64,000 nt of DNA from Sodalis glossinidius str. 'morsitans' (GTDB taxonomy: Bacteria; Pseudomonadota; Gammaproteobacteria; Enterobacterales; Enterobacteriaceae): assembly GCF_000010085.1 (NCBI RefSeq), contig NC_007712.1, forward strand, positions 248,001 to 312,000, written 5' to 3'. Under the pieces are notes generated by a model, which was not told where the DNA came from, made no database searches, and saw nothing but the letters and a program-made list of their open reading frames with translations. How positions within the stretch are numbered: position 1 is the first letter of the stretch; each line of letters begins with the position of its first letter. The position numbers and the translations under genes are program-made. Shown here one piece after another: positions 1 through 10,993 of the stretch.

Positions 1-31
1 GGGGTCTTGGGGGAGATAAAGTCATAGTCAT
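1..31 (-). CDS. aapM/yhdY-type amino-acid ABC permease, N-terminal codons only (partial)
   Basis: An ATG at 31 (or 25) on the minus strand opens a frame reading MTMTLSPPRP that runs off the window edge. It follows the stop of the aapQ remnant by 9 bases. In the Aap/Yhd operon the second permease gene follows aapQ, and its N-terminus is rich in Ser/Pro/Arg, so the position fits. Too little is visible to say whether the gene is intact. Confidence 0.4.
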   Translation of the reverse strand, partial: MTMTLSPPRP

Positions 32-40
32 CGGCACCTC

Positions 41-736
41 TCAACGTTCCATCAGCGCTTTGCGCTTATTATAAATATTCATCAGCAGCGAAATGGCCAG
101 GCTGATGACCAGATAGACCGCCATGGTGATGGCAATGGTTTCAATGGCCTGGCCGGTCTGGTTGAGTACGGAACCGGCGAACAACGACACCATATCGGGA
201 TAGCCAATGGCGGCCACCAGCTATGAGTTCTTAACGATATTGAGATATTGGCTGGTCAGGGGAGAGACGATCACCCGCATTGCCTGTGGCAGAATCACTT
301 TGTTTAACGTCATCGGGTTCGGCAGTCCGAGCGAGCGCGCCGCCTCGTGCTGGCCGTACGGTACCGATTGAATGCCGGAGTGGATCACCTCGGCAATAAA
401 CGCCGAGGTATAAACCGTCAGCGCCGCCAGTTCCGGAATCAGCGCCATACCGCCGCGAAAGTTGAAGCCGCGCAGCTGCGGCACATCCCAGGCTATCGCG
501 GGACCGGCGAACCAGCGCTACTGAGGCAGCCACGGCGACCAGCAGAGCGAGAACCGTCGCCCATGCGCCCGGTCCGGCGTCGGGGGCGGGCAAATACAAT
601 CCGCGGTTACTGAGAAAGGCGAGATCGAAAGCGTTCACCGCCTGACGGAGGCCTGGCAGGTTGCGCAGGACGGCGAAGTACCAAAAGAAGATTTGCAGCA
701 GCGGCGGGATGTTGCGGAAAATTTCGATATATAGGG
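41..736 (-). pseudogene. aapQ: aapQ/yhdX-like polar amino-acid ABC transporter permease, 5'-truncated and interrupted
   Basis: Remnant of an inner-membrane permease of the general L-amino-acid ABC transporter (AapJQMP; YhdWXYZ in E. coli). Recognisable stretches are YIEIFRNIPP right at the left break, FLSNRGLYLP, the permease signature around GQHEAARSLGLPNP (about 310-370) and a C-terminus ending KALMER. The first 130 or so residues of a normal permease (about 390 aa) are missing: the frame begins exactly where an IS903 terminus abuts at 737. A TAG interrupts the frame near 222 (after the IVKNS motif), and a frameshift lies near 490-530. It lies downstream of aapJ on the same strand, as in other enterobacteria. 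Non-functional with high confidence; the family call is also secure. Confidence 0.85.
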
Positions 737-807
737 GGCTTTGTTGAATAAATCAGAACTTGTGACTACGCCCCCCTAGCAGATCGATTGTTATGCGATC
801 CGGATGC
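737..807 (-). mobile_element. Solo terminus of an IS903-type (IS5 family) element
   Basis: About 71 bases match the transposase 3' end and outer inverted repeat (GGCTTTGTTGAATAAAT) of the fuller IS903-like copies at 12791 and 16365. The match includes the last transposase codons reading NSIRIA. No second inverted repeat and no target duplication are present. One side joins aapQ at an internal codon and the other joins aapJ a few residues before its normal end. This is the footprint expected when an IS deletes adjacent DNA and then decays. Confidence 0.85.
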
Positions 808-1687
808 CGCCGTGATTCCATAAGGCGTTCAAACCACGCTTGATTTTCAGATCGCTGCCCTGGCCCACGTTGCGTTCAAATGATTCGCCGTAGTTGCCGA
901 CCTGCTTGACAACGTTTTGCGAGGTAATTTCCATTTCCTCAGCGTTAAGCATGGCGTACAGCGACCATTTCACGATAGTGAACCAATCGCCGCCGCCGCG
1001 GTGCACTACCGGTCCCAGCGGCTCTTTGGAGATTACTTCCGGCAACACCACCCAGTCATCGGGTTTGCTTAACTTGATCCGCAGCGCGTACAGACCGGAC
1101 TGGTCGGTTGCCAGCGTATCGCAGCGGCCGGACTCCAGCGCCTTGGCGCTTTCATCGGCGCGATCGAAGGTGACCGGAGTATATTGCATTTTATTGGCGC
1201 GGAAAAAGTCGGCCACGTTCAATTCGGTGTCGGTACCGGATTGCAGGCAGACGGTAGCGCCGTCCAGGTCTTTGGCGCTCTTCAGGCCGGCTTTGTTATG
1301 GGTCAGGAAGCCAATGCCGTCGTAATAGTTTACACCGGCGAAAACAAAGCCCATGTTGCCGTCACGAGAGGAGGTCCAGGTCGTATTGCGCGACAGAATA
1401 TCGACTTCACCCGACTGTAGCGCTCTTTGGCGGTCAGCGGGGTGTACTTCACTTTACTTGCATTGCCAAACACGGTCGCGGCAACGGCACGGCAAACATC
1501 CACATCCAGTCCGGTAAATTTCCCGCTGGCATCAGCGTACGAGAACCCCGGTAAGCCATCGCTGATACCGCACTGAATAAAACCTTTCTTTTTTGACCGC
1601 GTCCAAGGTGGCCCCTGCGTGAGCCTGATTCGCTACTGCAAAGAGTGTGGTGGCGGCAACCAATATGGAAATCATCATTTTTTTCAT
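806..1687 (-). pseudogene. aapJ: aapJ/yhdW-like periplasmic amino-acid binding protein, frameshifted
   Basis: Solute-binding component of the Aap amino-acid ABC transporter. The ATG at 1687 opens a clear signal peptide (MKKMMISILVAATTLFAVA then QAHA). Frames then switch near 1590 and between 1360 and 1440. The largest open piece (1354 leftwards) carries the family core: AGVNYYDGIGF, LQSGTDTELN, and the C-terminal RGLNALWNHGG. The natural C-terminus is replaced by IS903 sequence at about 807. Roughly 290 of about 340 residues are recoverable, so breakage is recent. It is followed by aapQ on the same strand. Confidence 0.87.
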
Positions 1688-1841
1688 AATTCGTTCTGTG
1701 AGGCAGAATAAAGCAGTCGATTTTTGATGTGTGCGGACACATCCTTCCTTAAAAAGGCATGGCGCCTGTAACCTCATAGCAAAGGTGATGCCAAATCGGC
1801 AGAGAGTTGATTGAAGGGTAAAGTTACACTTCATTAACACT

Positions 1842-2289
1842 CTATCGAAGGCGGAAAGGGGGGCTCTGCACTATCGAGGGGCAATGGCCGGATTGAATGG
1901 CATGAGGCGCACTATTTGGATGCATCGAGTTCCGCTATGTGGAATAACGTTAACCCGTCGACATTATGACTGCACACCGGCAAGCGAACCTGCGCAAACG
2001 GCCGTCGGCGCCTAAGGCGCGCCGTAGTGGCGGGTTATTCCCTCGGGTTATAACCTTTTTCTTCATAATAACGCTTGCGCCTGTGACGGGAGTATGCGTT
2101 AATAGCCCATCGGTTTGTGGTACAGACCTATTTATGTAAGCCATTTTAGTAAAGTTGTTCAGCAAAAAGCGATAATCCACTATCACTTCTTCGACGAATT
2201 TCCTTCTTAAATACGTGCCCATAAGTACATGCTGGCAAGCAGACCCGCTATCGCCAAAGGCGGTTTTCAACTTAATGAAGGAAGTACAA
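1842..2289 (+). promoter_or_regulatory. Intergenic region ending in a CspA-type cold-shock mRNA leader
   Basis: No gene is visible between the aapJ start and the csp start codon. The last 200 bases look like a cspA-family 5' leader. A GGTACAGACC stretch near 2114 resembles the cold box (TGACGTACAGA in E. coli cspA). A short GCCAAAGGCG hairpin near 2253 is followed by TTAATGAAGGAAG just before the ATG, matching the order seen at the end of the E. coli cspA leader. Functional thermosensing is inferred from the family, not shown here. Confidence 0.5.
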
Positions 2290-2502
2290 ATGTCTAATAA
2301 AGTAACTGGTTTAGTAAAATGGTTTGACGCGGGTAAAGGTTTTGGTTTCATCACTCCGGCTGACGGCAGCAAAGATGTGTTTGTACATTTTTCCGCCATC
2401 CAGAGCAACGATTTTAAAACCCTGGACGAAGGTCAGCGCGTAGAGTTCACCATTGAGCAGGGTCAGAAAGGCCCGTCTGCTGCTAACGTGGTTGCCCTGT
2501 AA
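2290..2502 (+). CDS. CspA-family cold-shock protein (RNA chaperone)
   Basis: A 70-residue single cold-shock domain with no extensions, the normal family length. RNP1 (KGFGFI, residues 16-21) and RNP2 (VFVHF, about 30-34) are intact, as is the C-terminal KGPSAANV. Such proteins bind single-stranded RNA and melt secondary structure in the cytoplasm. The N-terminus MSNKVTGLVKWF is closest in style to CspA/CspB/CspG, whereas the GQRVEF stretch is CspE-like, so I do not assign a paralogue. The ATG is preceded by AGGAAG at a good distance, by a long leader, and followed by a strong terminator. It lies alone between two dead transport genes. Confidence 0.95.
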   Translation: MSNKVTGLVKWFDAGKGFGFITPADGSKDVFVHFSAIQSNDFKTLDEGQRVEFTIEQGQKGPSAANVVAL

Positions 2503-2580
2503 GACACGCGCCAAGGGCTGTTGGCGGGGGTGAAGCCCACCGTCTCGGCAAATGCTGAAAGACATGCCTTTAAGACGCAG

Positions 2581-2612
2581 AAAAAGCCCTGGCCTCGGCC
2601 AGGGCTTTTTTA
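2581..2612 (+). terminator. Rho-independent terminator of the csp gene
   Basis: AAAGCCCTGGCC and GGCCAGGGCTTT form a near-perfect GC-rich stem with a very short loop, followed by a run of T. It starts about 80 bases after the csp stop. The stem is symmetric, so it can also act on the minus strand. Confidence 0.92.
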
Positions 2613-2760
2613 TTGGCCTTGGTAGGGCTAAACGCGGTACAGAATTTTATAGGTTATCCTTCCAGCCGCACTTTGCCTGTCCGCCGTCTGCTGCACCCGG
2701 TTGCGTCGTCATGATAGCGGCAGTTTTAGCCGAAGCCCTATATTTAAGGCTTAACTGTGC

Positions 2761-2850
2761 CAGCCCCAGCCTTCAACTTAGCACCAGCCGCCACCTCAGC
2801 CCAAGCCTCAGTCTCAACTGTAACTGCAACCTCATCGCCAGCATTAGCCG
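2761..2850. repeat. Degenerate hexanucleotide array (CAGCCT-like), about 15 units
   Basis: Read in steps of six from 2761 the units are CAGCCC, CAGCCT, TCAACT, TAGCAC, CAGCCG, CCACCT, CAGCCC, AAGCCT, CAGTCT, CAACTG, TAACTG, CAACCT, CATCGC, CAGCAT, TAGCCG. The phase is kept throughout although individual units have drifted. It lies in the otherwise featureless space (2615-2990) between the csp terminator and the oppA-like remnant. I read it as an old simple-sequence array decayed by point mutation. Confidence 0.6.
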
Positions 2851-2995
2851 TCATATCGGCATCCGCCGACCTGATAGGTCGCCAAGGCCCTTTCCCTCTA
2901 CAGGGGACAACGACGAAAAGTGTTTGCGCATAGTTAATTAACGCGATAAGTAATGTGAGGGTGAACGTTCATTACAATAACGGGAGAATGGCAGG

Positions 2996-4629
2996 ATGGT
3001 GTTATTTCCTTTTAAAGTGGGCAAGAAACCGCTACTGGCGCTTATGTTAAGCGCCCTGTCTGTGTCCCCTTTGCTGACACAGGCGGCAACGGTTCCGGCA
3101 GGTACGCCGCTGGCGGCCAAGCAAGAGGTGGTACGTAATAACGGCAGCGAACCGGCGTCCCTTGATCCGCACAAAGTGGAAAGCGACGTTGAATTTAATA
3201 TTATCAGCGATATTTTTGAAGGATTGGTCAGCGTCGATAATGACGGAAAAATCCGCCCGCGTCTCGCCGAACGCTGGGAAAATGATAACAATACCCGCTG
3301 GGTCTTCCATTTACGACTGGGACTCAGTTGGTCGAACGGTGATCCGATCACCGCGCAGGATGTGGTCTACAGCTGGCGCCGTCTGGTCAGCCCGGCTACG
3401 GCTTCACCCTATGAAAGCTATTTGAGCAATATGCATGTGCTCAATGCGCAGGCTATTATCGACGGTAAGAAAAAACCGGATGAATTGGGTATTAAAGCCC
3501 TGGACGATCAGACGGTGGAAGTGTCGTTGGATCAGCCTATCTCCTATTTCCTGCAAATGCTGGCCCATCCCGCCCTGGTGCCCATTAATAAGAAAGACGT
3601 CGAGCAATTTGGCGATAAATGGACCCAGCCGGCCAATATTGTCAGTAGTGGCGACTATAAACTCGAACAATGGGTAGTCAATGAAAAGGTTGTTGCCGTC
3701 AGAAATAGTCGCTATTGGGACGATGCACATACGGTTGTCAACAAGGTAACTTACCTACCGGTGGCCTCCGGTACCGCCGATGTGAACCGCTACCGCGCCG
3801 GGGAAATAGATGTGATCTACACCGTCCCCGAAACGCTGTTTAAATCGCTGAAAAAGGAGCTAGGCCCGGAAGTTCATGCGCGCCGAAGCTGGCGGTGTAT
3901 TACTACGAATTCAATATTTAGAAAGCGTCATTCAACGATCCGCGGGTGTGGCTGGCGCTTAATTTAGGGCTGGATAAAAGCGTAATCGCCGAAAAGGTAT
4001 TGGGGCAAGGTCAGACGCCCGCCTGGACGCTCAGCCACTATGCCGCCGGCGGTTATAATTTGAAAATACCGGACTACGCGGGCTAGAGTCAGGGAAAACG
4101 CAATGACAAAGCGAAAGCTCTACTGAAGGAGGCGGGCTTCGATGCGCAGCATCCTTTGGCGTTTTCTCTGCTGTATAACACCTCGGAATCTCACCAGCGC
4201 ATAGCCATTGCCGCCAGTTCAATGTGGAAAAAAAATCTGGGCGTGGTAGCCACGCTGCAAAATCAGGAATGGAAAACCATGCTGGATACCATGCATACCG
4301 GCAATTTTAACTTGGTACGTTATGCCTGGATCGCCGACTATGATGAGCCGTCCACCTTTTTGAATAATTTTTTAAGCAACAGAAGTGAAAATACCACCAA
4401 ATTCGTTAATGCCGATTATGACCGGGCGATTCATGCGGCATCCGCGGCCACGCCGGCGGAAGCGGGGCAATTCTATCAGCAGGCGGAAGACATACTGGCG
4501 TAGCAGTTACCCGCTATCCCTGTCTATTATTATGTCTCGAGCAAACTGGTGAAACCGTGGATTGGCGGCTTTCATGAATCTGCGCTCGGCTATTTCTACA
4601 CCAAGGATTTATACGTAATGAAGCACTGA
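2996..4629 (+). pseudogene. oppA-like oligopeptide ABC transporter periplasmic binding protein, disrupted
   Basis: Family 5 extracellular solute-binding protein. The ATG at 2996 opens a signal peptide ending LLTQA. The conserved early block (GSEPASLDPHKVESD) and WRRLVSP follow. The frame breaks near 3885 by frameshift, then at a TAG near 4084 and a TAG near 4501, each within otherwise well-aligned sequence such as WIADYDEPSTFLNNF. The gene runs to KDLYVMKH and a TGA at 4629. Total span (about 543 codons) equals a normal OppA. The other opp genes are not adjacent, so this may have been an orphan receptor. A GC-rich hairpin follows the stop. Confidence 0.88.
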
Positions 4630-4639
4630 ACGGCTCCAG

Positions 4640-4668
4640 GCGCTGCCCGCTGTTGCCCCGGGCAGCGC
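4640..4668 (+). terminator. Hairpin after the oppA-like pseudogene
   Basis: Perfect 10-bp arms GCGCTGCCCG and CGGGCAGCGC around a 9-base loop, 11 bases after the stop codon. No T run follows, so it could be a weak terminator or an mRNA 3'-end stabiliser. Confidence 0.6.
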
Positions 4669-4759
4669 GAATTAACATGCTGAATGATGTAATAGGCATC
4701 CAATGTCAAAAGTTCAGGATCTTGAGCGGTAATAATTGCTGCTCTTTTTACCAGGAATC

Positions 4760-5270
4760 CATGTTATTTCTCTGCTGGTGTTGCCGTTGAGAGGCGTTCG
4801 CTGATCCACTCGGCTTGCGGTCTGGATTGCGCTACTGGCGATGGTGGCGCGCGAGGCCGATTTACATAAATACATCGATCACGTGAGCATGCTCAAATTG
4901 CGTTTTTGGACCGGACCGCTTCCGGAGCTGGATAAGCTTTATGCGCTGTTATCATTGGCGCCGATTGCCATTGCCTGCCTGTATTTGCTGATACGCTATT
5001 CCCGGCCGCTGCTGCGCGATATCATGGCGCATAAAAGCTATGCCATCACCACCTTTGTGGCCTTGATTTTTATCATTAATATTCTCGACCGCTCGTTGGG
5101 AGAATTCAAAGAGATGCTGGGCTGGCACGCGCCGCTGTGGCTGGTGGCGCTATAAACGTCGCAGGAAGAGTTTCTGGAGCTTTTGCTGCCGGTACTGGCA
5201 CTGACCTGCCGCGCTGCAATACCGCCGTCAAACTCGGGCCGCTCTGGCGGACTATACCCTGGATATGCCC
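4760..5270 (+). pseudogene. Remnant of a multi-spanning inner-membrane protein, family not recognised
   Basis: The open piece 4841-5155 reads as alternating hydrophobic helices (LLSLAPIAIACLYLLI; TTFVALIFIINIL) with charged loops. It stops at a TAA after PLWLVAL, while the reading resumes in another frame with an acidic EEFLELLLPVLALTC-like segment to about 5215. The upstream frame also carries stops. Nothing here lets me name the family. Translation beyond 5280 runs into a CTGTAG hexamer array. I treat the locus as a dead membrane-protein gene. Confidence 0.5.
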
Positions 5271-5336
5271 TCACGCGTGTAGCCTGGCGCCGGTTGTCGC
5301 CCTTGTGGTTTTCGTGGTCTCGTCGCTGCTCATTTC

Positions 5337-5378
5337 GCTGTAGCTGTAGCTGTAGCTGTAGCTGTAGCTGTAGCCGTA
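5337..5378. repeat. Hexanucleotide array (GCTGTA)6 plus one variant unit
   Basis: Six perfect GCTGTA units run from 5337 to 5372, followed by GCCGTA. Unlike the array at 2761 this one is almost pure, so it is young or still slipping. It lies between the membrane-protein remnant and the fimbrial operon, outside any intact gene. Confidence 0.9.
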
Positions 5379-5434
5379 GTCGTTAGGCGGTTAGTCGTTA
5401 GCTGGGTAGCAGGCGCCGCCCGGTCTTAGCAGGT

Positions 5435-6276
5435 TTAGCGAAAGGTCATTAACGCGGTCGCATTCACGTTAAATTTGCCATATTGCGCCGGTCCCGCCGT
5501 GCGGACCAGTCGGGCCCGATAAAACAAAGGAAGCCGAGGGGAGAGGGTTATTGCTATTAAAGGTGATGGGTTGATCATCATCATTCTCCACCTGAATGCC
5601 GATATCACTGAGCTGGGTCTGGAGCATCTTGTCATCGATTAAGCGTCCGGCATAGCGGAATTGAATTAACACGTTGCGATAATCCTCAATCCTCAGCGTG
5701 AGGGCAGGTCACGGGAAGGGTGAAATTCACCGCGGGCAGCGGCGCGGATTGTGCGTCGGCGTCATGACGACCTGGGGGAATTTCACCTCGATGCGTTTAG
5801 CGGTGATACGGCACAATGACGTGGTCAAGGTCACCTTCGGCGGCGTGATCCTCAGCACCGGTTGGGAGGCCGCCAACAGCGTCAGCGCCGGCAGGCTATA
5901 GTGTCTGCCTTGCAACTTACCGATTTTATACAGGCGCAGAAGGAGCGTCGCCAGGGATCCAGGGCGTGTTCTGTGTCAGGCAGCGATCGCCGGCCCGGTT
6001 GCAAAGGCTCAAGCCCAAACCTGCAACGGGGGTCTGATAAATGCCTCTGCCGGCATCCCACGGTGTGCCCGCCGCCATGAGAGAAAGCCGCGTCGCTGTT
6101 AACTTCCCGGCAGTGCTGGCGGGCAGTGCCACGGTTTTAAGCAGCGCGTCCTCCTGCTCATCCACCGGAAGATTCAACGTGATGGCCGGCAGCGACTGCG
6201 TCAGCACGCCCGCTGCCTGCAATGGCGCCGCGAAGAGGACGATGAGAAATGGGATCACCCGGATCATTATTGGCAT
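5435..6276 (-). pseudogene. Fimbrial tip/minor subunit (last gene of the chaperone-usher operon), frameshifted
   Basis: The ATG at 6276 (MPIMIRVIPFLIVLF, then cleavage after APLQA) opens a signal peptide and an exported domain with a CNRAGDRC disulfide pair. The frame is lost near 5930. Later pieces (residues such as KIGKLQGRHYSLPALTLLAAS; then DIGIQVENDDDQPITFN) lie in other frames, and the last ends NVNATALMTFR at 5435. The start overlaps the last codons of the usher by 10 bases, the usual tight coupling in fimbrial operons. The tip/adhesin role is inferred from position after the usher and from the exported beta-rich sequence. Confidence 0.65.
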
Positions 6277-6974
6277 GTTAACTCCCCAATCTGGCTTTGT
6301 GGCTTGGCGCCCTGCAAATCCGTTTGGCAGGTCATTCCTTCGCTGCGTACATGAAATGGCCAACGGCTATCTTGCATATTAAGCGCGGTAAGACCGCCGG
6401 CAGAGACAATACCGACGTTGCGGTCGCCGGCATCGTACACCACGGCGCCGAACGGTAACGCTGCGCCTTCAGGAGTACGGATGTGGGCATAGTGCACGGC
6501 ACGCTTGTGTGCGGCAAAGTCCACTTCGATAATGGCGCCCTCTGCCGCGGCGCGTTTTGATAGATATTGCTCCACTTCCACCTGTTTTTTGAGCTTGTCG
6601 GTGTTAAGGGATGTTTCGTTATAACGATAGGGCGACAAACCGATGACGATGGCGTTGCAAAATGATCGGTGGCTATTGCGGTGTTGTTGGCGATGGGCAA
6701 ACCGAAGACGTGGTCGGTATGCACCAGAGCGGTACTTTGCGTCAGTGGCTGGCCAAGGGTGATGCCATGGTGATGGGCAATGACCGATCCTTCGAGCCCC
6801 AGCGAGAGAGCATTGCTGTCCCGATCCTGGCTCCAGGAGGAACTTATCGTGCCTTTGCCGGCGTTATAGCGTAAGGAGCTGTCGTTTTGACGATAGCCGG
6901 CCGAGGTCGATGCGCCAATATCATAGCTCAGATTATCGTCTTCCAGAAAGCTACCGCTGAGAGAAGCAACTGTC

Positions 6975-8085
<1,111 letters not shown>

Positions 8086-9828
8086 TGGCCCCCCTGAGTG
8101 CGCGTCTGGTTATAATTCAGATAATGACGCGCCTCGTTGCCCAACGGTAGCGACATGTTCAAGGACAGAAGGTTCTCTTTCTGGCTACCGGATTGATGGG
8201 TCAGGCTGGGTGATGACCGTCAGGCGGCTCAGAGTGAAGCTGAGGCTGCCCCCCAGCGAGTGGCTTTTGTCGCCCTGAAAACCAAAAGACTCTGCCATAT
8301 TAACCGTCAGGCTGACCTCTTCCACCGGCTGGCTGAGCTGTAGGGCATAGCGCGTCCGATAGTGTTCATAGGCCTGATTGGATAAGGCATCCTCATATTT
8401 CTGGTACCCCTTGGCGAAGCGATGCTCCGCCGTGAGATACAGATAGCTACCCGTAGCGGTAAAACTATGGCTGAGCCCGGTAGTCAACAGGCTGCCCTGC
8501 TGGTGGCCGTGCGCTGCGGTTTCGCTGGCGCTGCTATTGACCACACCATAAAGACCGCCCAGTCGGGGCACATTCGCCACCATGCCGGCGGCAAGGTTAT
8601 GATAATCGTTTGCGTATTGCACGCCGCTGATGAGCGTTACGGTATTGGACAGGCCGTACAGCCCGTCGGCCTCCGCCAATGGCGGGGCATCCATCAGGCT
8701 GCGGTTGCGGCCCGCATACAGGCTATAATGCAGGATATGTGCGGGTACCAGCACATCTACCGCATTATAGGATTGGCTGAAATGGCGGCTGTCGCCGTTG
8801 GCTTCTATAATCGTGATATCCATATCGCCGGCGCTGGATGAGTCAGGGATATCCTTTAGCGCAAAAGGCCCGGGCGGCACTTTACGTGTAGCGATGATGA
8901 AGTCGTTTTGTTTGATAACGATAGTCGCGTTGCTGCGCGCCACGCCGGTTATCACCGGCGTATATACCAGCTCCCGGTTGGACAGCATGGCATTATTGGT
9001 GGCCAAAGCCGCACCGCGCAGATTTTGCGCGGCAAAAACTTTTCCGGTGGTAAAGAAGTCTCCCAGGATCAGGGTACTGCGCAGCGTATCGATATGATGT
9101 TCGAGATAATTCTTGCTGCTCACGTAGCGGGTTTTGTTGCCGTCTGTGACGCTGAGGAAACCATTATTTCTCACGCGGAAACCCCTCATATTGATGCCGT
9201 TGGTGAAATTGCCATAGAGGGTATTACGTCGCCCGGCGCCATTCTGACGAGCGCTGTCGGTATTGATGTTATAGCTGCTGAACGCCGCATTAATGCCGTT
9301 TTGCCACTCCTGTTCGTTGGCGACATCATTTGTGCCGCTTTCCAGCTGATATTTTTGCGGTACGGTTACGGTCAATGTGTTATCGCCGAGATCGACGTCA
9401 GCTTGCGCCTGACTAATATAAGCCGTTAACGGTACTTCGCCAGCCTGGCATTACTCAATCGCGATGCCCCAATTTTTCAGAGTATCGCAGGAGAATACCG
9501 CCTCAAATTTATCATTGCTCGTTTTCTTAAAGATAATACGCTGGCCATCGATTTGATGGTCATTAATGACGACGGTGAGTGAATAGGTGCCCGGTAAAAC
9601 ATCATTGCCGTTATCAAACACCGATACATCCTTAATTGCGACTCCACCGACATTTTCGATAAGGTCGGTCGCATATTTTTCTTCTGCATGTGTCCATCCA
9701 TACAGCTTATAAGAGAAATCAAGAGAAGAATTTTTTCATAAGGAAGAGCCGCCAATGTTCAACCGGTCACATGCCACCATCCCTATGGTTGAATGCGCCC
9801 CCTATTGGGGGCGCTACCCGCAAGCAGA

Positions 9829-10395
9829 TTATTTGTAGGCAATTTCAAAAACGGCATCGGTGGCCAGACGGCCTGCCTTGACGTCTTCAGACATGTCCTC
9901 ACGGACATAGTTAGCGGTAAATTCGAGCGTATTATCGCCTTGATTGAACGGCTGGCCGGCAAGATTAAGCGGCATATATTTTCCTAACGCGACGGGACTG
10001 TTATTACGGTTAATTTGCAGACCTATCCCTTTTGCCGTGCCAAAGGAATTACGCAGCACATTGTGTGCCTCATCGGCGTCTTTACTGTTTACGGTCATTT
10101 TGAGCTGACTAGCTTCTATTTGCTGCAGGCAGTTTACATGCAGCTGGAAGTACTGGGGGTAACGCCTTCGGACAAGCCTGTAAAGTCGCTCACGTTGACT
10201 GTCGGAAGCTGGACTTTCATTGATTTACCTTTAAACGAGCAGGTCGCCGGTTGCACTAGCCCGCTAAAATGAACGGTGGTGGCGGTGTGCATTGCGCCGG
10301 CATCGCTCGCATCGGTACGGGTGGGTACTCGCTAATGCGGAGGACATGCCGCCTGCCATCATCATCGCAACTGTCAGAGCAGTTAATTTTTTCAT
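9829..10395 (-). pseudogene. Major fimbrial subunit (pilin), frameshifted
   Basis: The ATG at 10395 gives MKKLTALTVAMMMAGG and a signal peptide ending SALA. The frame slips soon after (near 10320), continuing as HFSGLVQPATCSFKG with the first pilin cysteine and LPTVNVSDFTGL. A second break lies near 10115. The C-terminal piece (10098-9829) carries GIGLQINRNNSPVALG, and a final TDAVFEIAYK shaped like the donor-strand-receiving last strand of pilins. The span of about 188 codons equals a standard pilin. It lies between chaperone and usher genes on the same strand. Confidence 0.85.
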
Positions 10396-10993
10396 CGTAA
10401 TTTACCTTCTTTTTAATGATTTCATCGCACTGCCGATGAAATCTTGTCACTGTTATCGCCAAAATCCATCAGGGTGTCATAAACCACGTTTCGTACCTTG
10501 GAGGCGCTAGGATTTTTTTGGGTGATTGCCGAGCTGGAAAAAGGCGCGACCATATCGATATTCAAAGAACGTTGTCCGTCTGCCATCGCCTCTTTCCGCA
10601 CTAACACCCTGTGGGCGGAAGAAAACTTTGATGCGTGTTTGCATGGCCAGCAATAAATCGGAACTCTCCTCGTTAGCGTCTACTTTGGGAATTTCTTTCA
10701 CGTTGAGCCAAAAGAGTTTTTCGCTGTTTCCCTGCCGGATCTGCGGATCCACTATATTTACTCGCAGCGTGACTTTATGATGCGCTTTAATTTGCGCAAC
10801 CGGCGGCTCAACCAACAGTTTTTCCTGAGCTTGTCCGCTGCTGTTTTCCAACCAGCTTTGCATTAAGAAATCATTGTCGGTAGGGTTCTCTACCATGATA
10901 GAGGCAGACTGCTCACTGGCAGGGAATATCAACCGCGTGCCATCCAGGATTAATGCGGCCCTGGCTGAAAATAAGGGCGCGGCTAACAGCATG

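Noticed and set aside
1950..2565. Minus-strand frames across the csp gene and its leader
   Set aside because: They oppose a clearly coding cold-shock gene and its structured leader, and have no motifs.
2761..2850. CRISPR-like repeat array
   Set aside because: Period is six bases with no spacers and no cas genes; it is simple-sequence DNA. The same holds for 5337 and 26002.
5183..5386. Serine/cysteine/arginine-repeat peptide frame
   Set aside because: Product of translating the GCTGTA hexamer array in one frame; no start context and it overlaps a decayed membrane gene.
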